Shown: positions 8,613 to 17,961 of the stretch, in pieces
How the letters are laid out: the number at the start of each line of letters is the position of its first letter
How positions within the stretch are numbered: the first letter of the stretch is position 1
Source: Roseibium salinum
GTDB taxonomy: Bacteria; Pseudomonadota; Alphaproteobacteria; Rhizobiales; Stappiaceae
Assembly: GCF_026240905.1 (NCBI RefSeq)
Contig: NZ_JAPEVI010000001.1
Span: 434,001 to 498,000, forward strand
Length of the DNA stretch: 64,000 bases
Reading direction: 5' to 3'
Notes under the pieces: generated by a model
What the model saw: only the letters and a program-made list of their open reading frames with translations
The model's database searches: none
Told to the model about the DNA's origin: nothing
Made by a program: the position numbers and the translations under genes

Positions 8613-9088
8613 ATTCGACCGCGTTCTCCAACCCCTCTGTCCACGGGCGTCGACGTTCCGGGGAAATCCGGGTGTTCGGCGGCTCCACCTTGCTTTTCGT
8701 AACGGCAGGGACGAGCTTTCATGGTCCGGGAAAATGACTTCGAACCGGTCTCCAATGGACCAGCGGGCATTCGGCAGGCGAGATACGCATCGATCGCATG
8801 GCCGAAGCGATGAACTGCGACAAGATGCTGATGTGGCGGGGGTGTTCGGAACCGACAAGACGCAGATGTGGAAGAGAGCCGGCCGGCGTGGTGCGCGGCC
8901 AGTCGATCGAAAATCCCGACGGGGGCTCGCGCATCACGTGTACGGCGCAGAAAATGGACATGCCGTGTCGGGCGCTTCGCTTCGACGTCGAAGCGGGTTG
9001 CGCGGGGGCAACATGAGGAATGGTGGGTCCGCATGTTGCTCCTGTCCGCTCCACGGGCGACCGACGTGGGTGCTCCGGGCCTGCTCGG

Positions 9089-10867
9089 CTACGACGAGAG
9101 GTAGTCTCGCCATGAGCCGAAACGCGTAATCTCGGTGGCGCCTTCAACTGCATAAGCTTCGCAAAGGAAGCCGTTGACGCGGCTTCCGTCGTCGAGCTTG
9201 ACAGTGCCGATGCAGAGCGGCTCCGGAATACCTGACATGAAGCTGCCGAAGTGTTCGCTCGGCATCGCCCAGACTTCCAGCGAGACGGCCGCGCCCGACG
9301 CGCCCGGTTCGTGGACAAGTCCCGGCCGCTTCGGCGGCTCTCCGGCCAGCGCGAAGAAGCGGTATTCCGGTGAAGTCCGGCAGGCCTTGACGAAGCGGGC
9401 ACCGCGCGATGTCAGCTCGTGGTTCAGGGGAAGGCCCGACATATGCGCGCCGCACACCGCAATCGAGATCTCTCCACTGCCTGCTTCGACTTCGGGCTGC
9501 GGTGCTGTCGGACGGGGCAAGCCGGTCGCGCCGAGGCTTCCAGTTTCCAGCAATGCTGCCAGCGATGCTGCAGCGGCATCGTCGCCGGTCCGTGCAAGGA
9601 TCGTGACACTGCCCGGTCGCCCGTCGGCGCGCGTTCCGGCGGGGACCGCAATACCGCACATGTCGAGAAGGTTCACGAAATTGGTATAGGTGCCGAGGCG
9701 GGAATTCGGTCCGACCGGATCGGCGCCAATGTCGGCAAGCGACACGAAGGTCGGGATGGTCGGAACGCAGAGGAGATCAATGCCCGCCAGCGCCTCTTCG
9801 CAGCGACGGCGCAGGTCCTGCAGCCGATAGATGCCCCGGAAAGCGTCGACGGCAGAGAGCTTCAGGCCGCCCTCAATGATCTTGCGTGTCGTGGGATGCA
9901 GCGTTTCAGGTGCCGAAACCAGGCGATCGCCGACCGCAGCTGTCCTTTCGGCAACCCAGGCACCCTCGTAGAGCATCTCCGCGACATCGAAGAACGGACG
10001 GAAGTCGATTTCGCGAACAACGGCTCCCTGGGTTCGCAAATCCGTAACCGTTGCGCGGAAGTGGTCCGCCTGCAGCTTGTCGCCGAAGGTTTCCAGACTG
10101 CTTTCATCGGGAACCGCGACCTGGACTGCGGGCGCGGGCCGCGAAAGGCGCCGCTGCGGCAGCGGCCGCGCATAGGCGTCGGCCGGATCGTATTCGGCAA
10201 CAGTCTCCAAGACGCTCCATGCGTCGGCTACCGTCAGCGCAAAGATGGAGATCGTGTCGAGCGTCCTGCATGCCGGCACGACGCCGGATGCCGACAGCAT
10301 ACCGAGCGTTGGTTTCAGGCCGACGATATTGTTGAGTGCCGCCGGCACGCGGCCCGAGCCGGCTGTATCCGTTCCCAGCGAGAAGGGAACGATGCCCCTG
10401 GCGACGGCCACCGCCGATCCGGAAGACGATCCGCCGGGCACGATGTCAGGGTCCAGGGCATTGCGCGGCACCGGATGAGGCGTGCGGACACCGACGAGCC
10501 CGGTCGCGAATTGGTCGAGATTGGTCTTGCCGAGGCAGATCGCCCCAGCCCGTCTGAGGAGACTGATAACGAAGGCGTCTTCTTCGGGCAGGTAGGCGAA
10601 ATCCGGGCAGGCGGCCGTCGTCGGCATGCCGCGCACGTCGATATTGTCCTTGGCCACATAAGGTATGCCCCAGAGCGGCCGTCCATCCGGCTGGCCGAGC
10701 GCCCTTGCCTGCGCCAGAGCCTCTTCCCTTGCTTCATGGAGGAAAATGCCAGGATCGTCAGCGGCATGCAGCCGGCGAAATGCCTCTGCTACGACCGCCT
10801 CCGGCGCGATGCCCTCGGCATAGGCACGGCGAAGCGAATCGAGCGTGAAGGGAAGCTCCGAAATCAT
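9089..10867 (-). CDS. atzF: allophanate hydrolase
   Basis: A 592-aa amidase-signature enzyme predicted to convert allophanate (urea-1-carboxylate) to ammonium and CO2. The Ser-cisSer-Lys triad is visible: Lys73 in YVAKDNID, cis-Ser in PGGSSSGSAVAVA (147-149) and nucleophile Ser171 in GTDTAGSGRVPA. After residue ~440 comes the second, non-amidase domain found in AtzF/DUR1 enzymes (ISIAVCGAHMSGLPLNHEL, FLCEAYAV). Full length for the family. It is the last gene of the SBP-permease-permease-ATPase operon (24-base gap). No urea carboxylase, biuret hydrolase or cyanurate hydrolase is adjacent, so the real source of allophanate, or a different N-carboxy substrate, is open. ATG start at 10867. Confidence 0.9.
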   Translation of the reverse strand: MISELPFTLDSLRRAYAEGIAPEAVVAEAFRRLHAADDPGIFLHEAREEALAQARALGQPDGRPLWGIPYVAKDNIDVRGMPTTAACPDFAYLPEEDAFVISLLRRAGAICLGKTNLDQFATGLVGVRTPHPVPRNALDPDIVPGGSSSGSAVAVARGIVPFSLGTDTAGSGRVPAALNNIVGLKPTLGMLSASGVVPACRTLDTISIFALTVADAWSVLETVAEYDPADAYARPLPQRRLSRPAPAVQVAVPDESSLETFGDKLQADHFRATVTDLRTQGAVVREIDFRPFFDVAEMLYEGAWVAERTAAVGDRLVSAPETLHPTTRKIIEGGLKLSAVDAFRGIYRLQDLRRRCEEALAGIDLLCVPTIPTFVSLADIGADPVGPNSRLGTYTNFVNLLDMCGIAVPAGTRADGRPGSVTILARTGDDAAAASLAALLETGSLGATGLPRPTAPQPEVEAGSGEISIAVCGAHMSGLPLNHELTSRGARFVKACRTSPEYRFFALAGEPPKRPGLVHEPGASGAAVSLEVWAMPSEHFGSFMSGIPEPLCIGTVKLDDGSRVNGFLCEAYAVEGATEITRFGSWRDYLSS

Positions 10868-10890
10868 GCGGTGTCCTTTGGTTGTTCCGG

Positions 10891-12522
10891 TTATGCGTTG
10901 AGTTTGCGGTTCGGGGCCTGTGGTGCCGCCGAGACAAGTTCGCGCGTATAAGGGTCACACGGACTGTCCATGACCGCATCCACGCCGCCGGTCTCGACGA
11001 TCTTTCCCTCTTTCATGACAACCACACGGTCGCACAGCAGGCGAACCACGTTGAGATCGTGACTGACGAACAGGTAACTCATGCCGAGGCGGGCCCTGAG
11101 ATCGGCCAGGAGGTTGAGCACGACCGCCTGGATCGAAACGTCAAGGGCAGCGGTCGGTTCATCGAGAACCAGGAGCTCCGGGTCGGTCGCGATTGCGCGC
11201 GCGATCCCGACCCTGGCTTTTTGCCCGCCGGATAACTGGTGTGGAAACCTGTCGAGAAGGTGCTGCGGCAGGCCCGTCAGACCTGCGAGCATATCGATCC
11301 TGTCACGCAGTTTTCCGCCCCGCAGATCGCCCAGCCGGAGCAGCGGTTCGGCAATGGTCTGGCGGGCCGTGTGGCGTGGATTGAGGCTGTCGGTCGCGTC
11401 CTGGAACACCATCTGGATCTTGCCGCGTAGCGGATGACGGGCGAAACCGGCTGAGGGCAGCTTCGCCAGATCCTCGCCCCGGTAGAAAATGCCGCCGGAT
11501 GTCGCGTCGAGAAGCCGGACGATCATCGAGGCGGTGGTGGACTTGCCGCAGCCCGACTCGCCTACCAGACCGAGGCTCTCGCCGCAGCGAATGGTGAAGC
11601 TGACGCCCTTTACGGCCTGAACGGGGCCGGATTTGCTCTCGAACGACTTGGCGAGGTTAATCACATCGAGCATAGGTGAATTGCCGATGGTCCTTTTCTC
11701 CAGCGGCGTGCGCTGGCTTATCGGCAACAGCGACCGTATCGTCGCGCCACGTCTCGGCGTCGCATCGACCAGTTTGTTCGTGTAGGCGTGTTGGGGGTCG
11801 GCGAAGAGATCAGCGGGCTTTCCCTCCTCCACGATCACGCCGTCTTTCATGACGATGATCCGGTCGCAATACTGGGAAGCAAGCCCGAGATCATGGGTGA
11901 TCAGGATCGAAGACATGGCCCGCGCCCGCACCAGACCGTCGACGAGGTCCATGACGGCCTTTTGCGTGGTGATGTCGAGGCCCGTTGTCGGCTCGTCCGC
12001 GATCAGGAGCCTGGGGTCGCAGGCGAGCGCGATTGCGATGACGACGCGTTGGCACATTCCGCCTGACAGCTCAAAGGGATAGGCTTCATAGCGTGCCTCC
12101 GGATCGCGGATCTTGACCGCCTCCAGCGCCTCGATCGCCTTGACCCGTGCATCGTGTCTGGTGGCACGGCCATGCTGACGCAGAACATCCTCGATCTGAT
12201 GACCGACCTTGCGGATCGGGTTGAGGGCTGCACGTGGGTTCTGAAAGATCATCGAGATCTCGCGGCCGCGAATGTCCCGCATGTCGCGCTCGGCGACCCG
12301 GCGCAGGTCGATGCCGCGATAGACCGCCTCCCCGGCCTTGATGCTTCCGCCCTTGTCCAGCAGCCGCATCAGGGCATAGGCGGTGACAGACTTTCCCGAT
12401 CCGCTCTCGCCGACGATGCCGAGACGTTCGCCGTTGGCAAGTTCGACGCTGATGCCTTGAACGGCATTGACGATCCCGCGACGTGTCCCGAAAGCGATGT
12501 TTAGGTCCTTGATCGACAGCAT
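10891..12522 (-). CDS. peptide/nickel-type ABC transporter ATPase, DppD-DppF fusion
   Basis: A 543-aa protein with two complete nucleotide-binding domains in tandem. Domain 1 (about 1-255) has GESGSGKS, LSGGMCQR and LLIADEPTTGLD. Domain 2 (about 280-540) has GESGCGKS, LSGGQKAR and LLVLDEPTAALD. Each is followed by the oligopeptide-type C-terminal extension (YTNKLVDATP; YTRELVSAAP). It energises import by the two permeases encoded just upstream. The start at 12522 lies 10 bases after the stop of the DppC-like permease, so the genes are probably co-translated from one mRNA. Confidence 0.93.
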   Translation of the reverse strand: MLSIKDLNIAFGTRRGIVNAVQGISVELANGERLGIVGESGSGKSVTAYALMRLLDKGGSIKAGEAVYRGIDLRRVAERDMRDIRGREISMIFQNPRAALNPIRKVGHQIEDVLRQHGRATRHDARVKAIEALEAVKIRDPEARYEAYPFELSGGMCQRVVIAIALACDPRLLIADEPTTGLDITTQKAVMDLVDGLVRARAMSSILITHDLGLASQYCDRIIVMKDGVIVEEGKPADLFADPQHAYTNKLVDATPRRGATIRSLLPISQRTPLEKRTIGNSPMLDVINLAKSFESKSGPVQAVKGVSFTIRCGESLGLVGESGCGKSTTASMIVRLLDATSGGIFYRGEDLAKLPSAGFARHPLRGKIQMVFQDATDSLNPRHTARQTIAEPLLRLGDLRGGKLRDRIDMLAGLTGLPQHLLDRFPHQLSGGQKARVGIARAIATDPELLVLDEPTAALDVSIQAVVLNLLADLRARLGMSYLFVSHDLNVVRLLCDRVVVMKEGKIVETGGVDAVMDSPCDPYTRELVSAAPQAPNRKLNA

Positions 12523-12532
12523 GGGGGCCTCT

Positions 12533-13426
12533 TCAGGTGCGCCGGCGCGGATCGACGATATCGCGCAGACCGTCGCCCATCAGATTGAACGTGAACACAG
12601 CCAGCATGAGCCAGAGGCCTGGAAACAGCGCCAGCCACCATTCGCCGGAAATAATGAAGTTGGCGCCTTCGGCCACCATGATGCCCCATTCCGGCGTTGG
12701 CGGGCGCACGCCAAGGCCGATGAACGACAGGCCCGCGGCATTCAGGACCGCCCAGCCAAGATTGAGAGACACCTGCACCATCATCGGCGGCAGCGCATTG
12801 GGAAAGATGTGAAAGGCGAGCACGCGAGTGTCTGAGTTTCCGGCGAGCTTCGCGGCCTGGGTAAAACCGGCTTCCCTGCGAATGTTGACCTCGGTACGCA
12901 CCAGACGGGCATAAAACGGAATGTTGATGATCGCCGTTGCATAAATGATATTCGCAACGGAGTTGCCCAGAGCTGCGACGATGCCCATCGCAAGCACGAA
13001 GAGCGGAAACGCCATGATCGTGTCGAGCAGTCGGTTGAGCAGAATATCGGTCCACCCGCCGCGGTAACCGGCGATGGCGCCTGCGAACGACCCGACCACA
13101 AAGGACAGTGCGACGGCGGAGACAGAGATGATGAGATCGAGCCGCGTTGCCACGATGACGCGTGAGAAAACATCCCGCCCCACGTTGTCCGTGCCGAACC
13201 AATGGGAGAAAGAAGGCGGCTGCAGTGCGGCCGCGGCATTCGTCTCCAGAGGATCGTAGGGAACGAGAGCCGGACCAAAGAGCGCCGAGCCTATGAAAAA
13301 GGCGAACATGCCGAAGGAAACGGCGGTCAGCGGGTTCTCACGCAGCACATAGGCAATGTGTGCCAGGCTTTTCCATAGTGATCCGGCCGGAGAGGCAGAA
13401 CCGGGTGGCAGTGCTGTCTCGCTCAT
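12533..13426 (-). CDS. peptide/nickel-type ABC transporter permease, DppC-like
   Basis: A 297-aa inner-membrane permease. It begins with a soluble leader, then a helix (VSFGMFAFFIGSALFGPAL), the HWFGTDNVGRDVFSRV motif typical of DppC/OppC, and a BPD_transp_1 domain with the EAA loop (REAGFTQAAKLAG). The ATG at 13426 overlaps the stop of the DppB-like gene by 4 bases (ATGA), showing tight coupling of the two channel subunits. Confidence 0.93.
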   Translation of the reverse strand: MSETALPPGSASPAGSLWKSLAHIAYVLRENPLTAVSFGMFAFFIGSALFGPALVPYDPLETNAAAALQPPSFSHWFGTDNVGRDVFSRVIVATRLDLIISVSAVALSFVVGSFAGAIAGYRGGWTDILLNRLLDTIMAFPLFVLAMGIVAALGNSVANIIYATAIINIPFYARLVRTEVNIRREAGFTQAAKLAGNSDTRVLAFHIFPNALPPMMVQVSLNLGWAVLNAAGLSFIGLGVRPPTPEWGIMVAEGANFIISGEWWLALFPGLWLMLAVFTFNLMGDGLRDIVDPRRRT

Positions 13427-14448
13427 TTCGAGGATGTTCCAAAGCGCGGATCGATCACCGAGTAGGACAGGTCGATCAGGAGATTGAGGAAAACGAAAAG
13501 CAGCGCCATGGCCAGGACGAAGCCTTGCACGGCGGCATAGTCGGAAACGACCAGCGCTTCGACGGCGAAGGAGCCGATCCCTGGCCAGGCAAAGACCTTT
13601 TCGACCAGCACGTTCGCGCCCAGCACGAAGGAAAACACCATGCCGAGCGTGGTCACCACGGGTAGCAGCGCGTTGCGGAAAGCGTAGGCGTAGAGCACTG
13701 TGGCGGGAGCCAGGCCGGCAGCCCGCGCGGTGCGGATATAGTCGGCCGACAGTGCGGCGAGCATGGCGGCGCGTGTCATCCGGGCGATGGGCGCCAGTGT
13801 AAACAGAGCCAGCGTGATTGCGGGAAGGATCAACTGTTTCAGCGCGCCAAGCCAGGTCTCCAGGTCAGCGTCGAATGCCGCGTCGATCAGAAAGAACCCG
13901 GTGACGTGCGGCGGGTCGACATAGATGAAATCCAGCCGGCCGAGCGGCGAAGGAGCAATGCCGAGAAGGTAATAGAAGACGTAGATCAGAACGATGCCCG
14001 TGAAGAATGTGGGCAGCGACACCCCTGCCGTGACGAGAACGCGGCAGAACTGGTCGACCAGACTTCCAGGGCGCGTCGCGGCCAGCACGCCGAGGGGGAC
14101 GGCGATCAAGCAGGAGAGTAGGAGCGCCGACAAGGTAAGTTCGAGTGAGGCCGGCAGACGCGCCGCCAGTTCCGTGGCGACCGGGCGGCCGGTGGAAACC
14201 GACCGGCCGAGATCGCCCTCAAGGAGCTGTCCGACATAGATGACGAATTGCTCCGGCAGGGGCTTGTCGAGGCCGAGCGAGCGGCGCACTTCCTCGATTG
14301 ATTCCGGCGTCGCAGCCGCGCCGGCGAACTGCACCGCCGGATCGCCCGGCAGGGCGCGCGTCAGCAAGAAGCTGATGACCACAACTCCGATCACCACGGG
14401 GATTGCCTGTGCAATCCGGCCGGCGATGGCCGCGCTCCGCCGGGCCAC
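13423..14448 (-). CDS. peptide/nickel-type ABC transporter permease, DppB-like
   Basis: A 341-aa permease with the typical N-terminal helix (IPVVIGVVVISFLLTRALPGDPA) and IEEVRRSLGLDKPLPEQ loop, then a BPD_transp_1 domain with about six hydrophobic segments and the EAA motif (YIRTARAAGLAP). It pairs with the DppC-like protein. Start is GTG at 14448, four bases after the binding-protein stop, with GAGAG upstream. Confidence 0.93.
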   Translation of the reverse strand: MARRSAAIAGRIAQAIPVVIGVVVISFLLTRALPGDPAVQFAGAAATPESIEEVRRSLGLDKPLPEQFVIYVGQLLEGDLGRSVSTGRPVATELAARLPASLELTLSALLLSCLIAVPLGVLAATRPGSLVDQFCRVLVTAGVSLPTFFTGIVLIYVFYYLLGIAPSPLGRLDFIYVDPPHVTGFFLIDAAFDADLETWLGALKQLILPAITLALFTLAPIARMTRAAMLAALSADYIRTARAAGLAPATVLYAYAFRNALLPVVTTLGMVFSFVLGANVLVEKVFAWPGIGSFAVEALVVSDYAAVQGFVLAMALLFVFLNLLIDLSYSVIDPRFGTSSK

Positions 14449-14452
14449 GCTG

Positions 14453-16057
14453 TCAGCTCTCCGCGCCGGTCAGAGTGCGGATGTCGAGCTGGCGGTGGAA
14501 CCAGAACTCGTATCCGTCCGCGCCGTTTATGGCGACGTTGAGCGCCGGCTGATAGAGCGGAATACGGGGAATGTCCTCCATTGCAATCTCGAACATGCGC
14601 CTGATCTTAGGCGCATATTCCGGGTCGTCCTGCGCCATGTGCAGCGTCTCGGCCGTCAGAGCCTCGATCTCTTCGTTGCGATAGTTGGAGGAGTTGAAGA
14701 GATTGCCCTCCAGATAGGCCCAGAAGAAGTAGTAGTCAGGCGTATCGAGCCAACCGCCGAAATTTTCCAGGTGCAGCGGCAGACGCTTTTCGACGAGAAC
14801 CGCGGTACGCCAGTTTGCACCGGGGATCTTCTCGATTTCCGTCTTTATGCCGAGTTTGCCTAGGCTTTCCTGAATCAGGAGGGCCGTGGGCTCCATCCAG
14901 GAGGCGAGATCCGTGCTGATCGACAGCGGCACCTCGAAGCCGTCGGGATACGCCGAGGCGGCGAGCAGTTCCTTCGCCTTCTCCATGTCGTGGACATAAG
15001 GCGACTTGCGGGGCCATTCGGTGCCGGCGATTTCTTCCGTTTCGCCCCACAGCGGCGCCCCCCGCCCGTAGGCGGCCGTTTCGAAGATCTCCTTGTAGGG
15101 GATGGCATAGGCAACCGCCTTGCGCACGTTGGCATCCTGGAACGGTTCGAAATCGTAGTTGAGGCCGACGACGTGGATCGTGTTGGCGATCGGAGTCGAA
15201 TGGACCTTCACCTTTTCGGACAGTTCGGCAGCGTCCTTGTCCGGGATATCGAAGGAAACATGGACATCCCCGCGCTCGATAAGTGCGCGGCGGGTCGCCG
15301 GGCTCGGTACCTCGCGCAGGATGATGCGCCTGACCTTCGGCAAGGGGCCGCTTGTCCAGCCGTCGAAGCGCTCGTAGACGAGCTGCTGGCCGGGATCCCA
15401 CCGGGCCACCTTGTAGGCGCCTGATCCTGCCGGAGTGGTATGCAGATACTCGGTCGCCCAAGGATCTTCCGCGCTCGCCTGTGCCTTGGCGACCTTCGAA
15501 TTGATGATGAAGGGTACCGGAACCGCAAGGTCCGGCAGGGAGAGTTTGGACGGCCGGTCGAGCGCGATCACGAAAGTCTCGTCGTCAACCGCCGTGAACT
15601 GGTCAGGCCGCACCAAACCACCGGCCTTCATCTGTGTCGACGGAAATCCGCCAACCGAGACGGCGCGGTCAAACGACCATTTCACGTCCTCGGCGGTCAC
15701 CTTGCTGCCATCCCAGAATATCGCGTTCGGCTTGAGCTTGAAGGTGATCGTCAGCCCGTCGTCCGAAACGCTCCAGCTCTCGGCAAGCTCAGGCTCGAGC
15801 TTTGAGTAGTCGAAAGACAGGCTGCCGTCCGGCAGCGTCTTGGTACCGAACGTAATCAGCCGGTCATAGCAGTTGATGGCGACCTGATAACTGGCGCGGT
15901 TTGTCCCCGTGCGATGAAGATCGAGGCTGTTGATGGTCTGTCCCGTGACCGCGACGAGCGTGTCGCTCGCGGCAAGAGCGGGCAGGACACGGGCAAACGG
16001 CATCGCGCCGGCAATAGCTGCCCCGGCCTTGAGGAACTGGCGTCTGTGGATGGTCAT
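14453..16057 (-). CDS. ABC transporter substrate-binding protein, family 5, with twin-arginine signal
   Basis: A 534-aa extracytoplasmic binding protein of the DppA/OppA family. The N-terminus carries HRRQFLK followed by a hydrophobic Ala/Gly stretch, a Tat-type export signal, so it may fold in the cytoplasm before export. Family features include ELAESWSVSDDGLTITFKL, FWDGSKVTAEDVKWSFDR and the later NVRKAVAYAI segment. The ligand is unknown; linkage to allophanate hydrolase suggests a small amide, ureide or carbamoylated compound rather than ordinary peptides. First gene of its operon, divergent from a LysR gene with a 124-base shared control region. Confidence 0.92.
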   Translation of the reverse strand: MTIHRRQFLKAGAAIAGAMPFARVLPALAASDTLVAVTGQTINSLDLHRTGTNRASYQVAINCYDRLITFGTKTLPDGSLSFDYSKLEPELAESWSVSDDGLTITFKLKPNAIFWDGSKVTAEDVKWSFDRAVSVGGFPSTQMKAGGLVRPDQFTAVDDETFVIALDRPSKLSLPDLAVPVPFIINSKVAKAQASAEDPWATEYLHTTPAGSGAYKVARWDPGQQLVYERFDGWTSGPLPKVRRIILREVPSPATRRALIERGDVHVSFDIPDKDAAELSEKVKVHSTPIANTIHVVGLNYDFEPFQDANVRKAVAYAIPYKEIFETAAYGRGAPLWGETEEIAGTEWPRKSPYVHDMEKAKELLAASAYPDGFEVPLSISTDLASWMEPTALLIQESLGKLGIKTEIEKIPGANWRTAVLVEKRLPLHLENFGGWLDTPDYYFFWAYLEGNLFNSSNYRNEEIEALTAETLHMAQDDPEYAPKIRRMFEIAMEDIPRIPLYQPALNVAINGADGYEFWFHRQLDIRTLTGAES

Positions 16058-16133
16058 CTTTATGCAATCTCCCGGCTTCGGTGGCTGACGCGAGCTTGCT
16101 TCTGTTTGGCGTTAACGAAAACTGCTATGATTT

Positions 16134-16146
16134 CACCGAAGCGGTG
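16134..16146. promoter_or_regulatory. candidate LysR operator CACCG-N3-CGGTG
   Basis: A perfect 5-3-5 inverted repeat in the short divergent region between the binding-protein gene and the LysR gene, with a further CACCG half-site at 16156-16160. Position 36 bases upstream of the LysR start is typical for autoregulation with divergent activation. Assignment is by position and symmetry. Confidence 0.5.
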
Positions 16147-16181
16147 CAAAAAAATCACCGCTCCTGAAAAAGGAACGCCTG

Positions 16182-17087
16182 ATGAGGCACTTGTACACCT
16201 TTCAACTGATCGAGGCCGTGGCGCGAGCCGGGTCCATGCGCAAGGCCGCGGAGGACATGAACCTTACCGCTTCGGCCCTGACGCGCCGCATTCAGCGCTT
16301 CGAGGAGGAGTTCGGGGCCAAGCTGTTCGAGAGGCTGTCGAACGGGGTACGTCTCAATTCCGCCGGGGAACTGCTGCTGCATCACTACCGGGCGACGCTC
16401 TCCGACCTCGCCCGTGTTCAGGGACAGGTTGCCGATCTAACCGGCGAAAGGCGCGGTCACGTGTCTATTGCCTGCTCCCAGGCGCTGCTACCCTATTTCC
16501 TGCCTGAACAGATCGCGCGCTACCGTTCGGACCATCCGGGCGTGACATTCTCGGTCAACGTGCGTGACCGGACGCAGGCCGAACAGGAGCTTGCCACTTA
16601 TTCAAGCGATCTCGCGCTGGTCTTCGAGCCGGTCTATCTGGTGGATTTCGAAGTGCTGCACGTTGTCCCGCAGTCGGTGAACGTGGTGATGGCGGCCGAC
16701 CACCCGCTTGGGCGGAAACGGGAGATCCGCCTCCGCGACTGTCTTGATGTGCCGCATGTCGCGCCGTCAGTGAAATACGGCGTTCGCCATCTCATGGACT
16801 TCGCCGCGCGGCGCGGAAGCAGGCGGGTCGACCCGGTTGTCGAGACGGAGAGTTTCGAACTGATCCGTCACTACGTGTTGCATGAAAAGCTGATCGGATT
16901 TCAGATCCCGATCGGACTGCGTGGCTACGCCGACGGTACGCTTGTCTACCGGCCGATTTCCGAAAAGGACATGCCACCGGGCAACCTGATCCTCGGCCAG
17001 ACGCGGGGTCGTACCCTGCCGGTTGCCTCCGCTCGATTTGCCCTGCAACTCGCCACCGCGCTAAAGGATTATCAGGCCGCCGCGTGA
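16182..17087 (+). CDS. LysR-family transcriptional regulator
   Basis: A 301-aa LysR regulator. The N-terminal helix-turn-helix reads FQLIEAVARAGSMRKAAEDMNLTASALTRRIQRFEEEFGAKLFER (given here in several overlapping motif parts), at residues ~5-50. The effector domain follows from ~90 (GHVSIACSQALLPYFLPEQI). It is divergent from the Tat-exported binding protein and most likely controls the importer/allophanate hydrolase operon in response to its substrate. ATG 16182 has AGGA about 8 bases upstream. Confidence 0.92.
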   Translation: MRHLYTFQLIEAVARAGSMRKAAEDMNLTASALTRRIQRFEEEFGAKLFERLSNGVRLNSAGELLLHHYRATLSDLARVQGQVADLTGERRGHVSIACSQALLPYFLPEQIARYRSDHPGVTFSVNVRDRTQAEQELATYSSDLALVFEPVYLVDFEVLHVVPQSVNVVMAADHPLGRKREIRLRDCLDVPHVAPSVKYGVRHLMDFAARRGSRRVDPVVETESFELIRHYVLHEKLIGFQIPIGLRGYADGTLVYRPISEKDMPPGNLILGQTRGRTLPVASARFALQLATALKDYQAAA

Positions 17088-17145
17088 GTTCGCGGGCAGT
17101 CTCTGCCACGCGGGTATTTTGACGGCTCTGGCAGCACAATCGTCC

Positions 17146-17961
17146 TTAAGACTGGTTGGGCCTGTTGCAGGCCATGGTGTCAAAGGAGAGATCCTTGCAG
17201 AAGGCAATCAGGAGCCGGACGATATCGGAGCCCGGCTGCGCCACCGCCGGATCTGTGCCGACCAGGGTGATCGCCGCCTGCGCTTCGCCCTGCCAGTCCC
17301 GGATTGGCGCGGCGATCGCAACCAGTCCGGGAATGAAGCGCCCGTCCACCGATGCATAGCCCTGGCTCCGGATCTTCTGGATCATATCCTCGATACCGCG
17401 ATTGGTCGGTTCGAAGTCCACGGCCGATGCCGGGTTCTGGCGGATGCGCCGGAGTTCCGCGTCGCGGACCGCCTTGAGCGGCGCCGGGGGCGCCCAGGCG
17501 AGGAAGGTGCGGCCGGAGGCCGAATTCAGCAAGGGCAGCGTGGTGCCCAACCCCATCGACGTCACAGTCGGAGAGGCCGCGCGTTCCCAGCGAACCACCG
17601 TCGGGCCGAGATTGCCCCATACAACCAGCAGCGCGGTCAGACCCGATTCCGCGCAAAGATCCGGCAGGGCGTCCGCCGCGCGGTTGACGAAATCGTGGCG
17701 GGCAAGCGCCGACAGGCCAAGGGCCACAGCGCCGGGGCCGAGGTCGTATTTTCCCGAGCGGCCCGCCTGCACCACAAGGCCTGCATGCAGGAACGAGGAC
17801 AGGTAACGGTGTACCTTGCTGGGCGGCATGCCGCATTCGCGCGCCAGTTCCGACAACGAGGCCGGGCTGTGCCGCTCGGCCATGGCATTCAGCAGCCGCA
17901 AGGCGGCATCGAGCGATTGAATGCCGCCGGTCTGCCCGTCGCTCTTGTCGTCCTTAGCCAT
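17146..17961 (-). CDS. IclR-family transcriptional regulator
   Basis: A 271-aa IclR regulator. The winged helix is at residues ~15-70 (LDAALRLLNAMAE, SLSELARECGMPPSKVHRYL, YDLGPGAVALG). The effector domain follows, ending in the usual RFIPGLVAIAAPIRD segment. IclR proteins often control aromatic catabolism. This one sits beside the salicylate/gentisate genes and overlaps the thioesterase stop by 8 bases, so it is the obvious local regulator. ATG 17961 with GGAAGG upstream is preferred to an outer frame extension that only reads the neighbouring gene. Confidence 0.9.
   Translation of the reverse strand: MAKDDKSDGQTGGIQSLDAALRLLNAMAERHSPASLSELARECGMPPSKVHRYLSSFLHAGLVVQAGRSGKYDLGPGAVALGLSALARHDFVNRAADALPDLCAESGLTALLVVWGNLGPTVVRWERAASPTVTSMGLGTTLPLLNSASGRTFLAWAPPAPLKAVRDAELRRIRQNPASAVDFEPTNRGIEDMIQKIRSQGYASVDGRFIPGLVAIAAPIRDWQGEAQAAITLVGTDPAVAQPGSDIVRLLIAFCKDLSFDTMACNRPNQS

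Larger units (their letters stand above)
8338..9088. other. long intergenic region: AT-rich promoter part plus GC-rich part without a supportable gene
   Basis: About 750 bases separate the permease start from the end of the allophanate hydrolase gene. The first ~270 bases are strikingly AT-rich against the background and hold several palindromes (8352-8362, 8435-8449, 8595-8612); they look like the control region of the sugar operon. The remaining ~450 bases are GC-rich. Open frames there on both strands are Arg/Ser/Pro-rich without any recognisable motif, and I could not support a gene or a clear gene remnant. Confidence 0.5.

Noticed and set aside
8468..9129. Overlapping open frames on both strands in the long intergenic region
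   Set aside because: No ribosome-binding site, motif or family-like segment in any frame; Arg/Ser/Pro-rich composition as in shadows. I could not recognise a decayed gene either.
9419..10951. 510-residue plus-strand open frame
   Set aside because: Antisense to allophanate hydrolase, whose amidase triad and length are intact. No recognisable motif on the plus strand.
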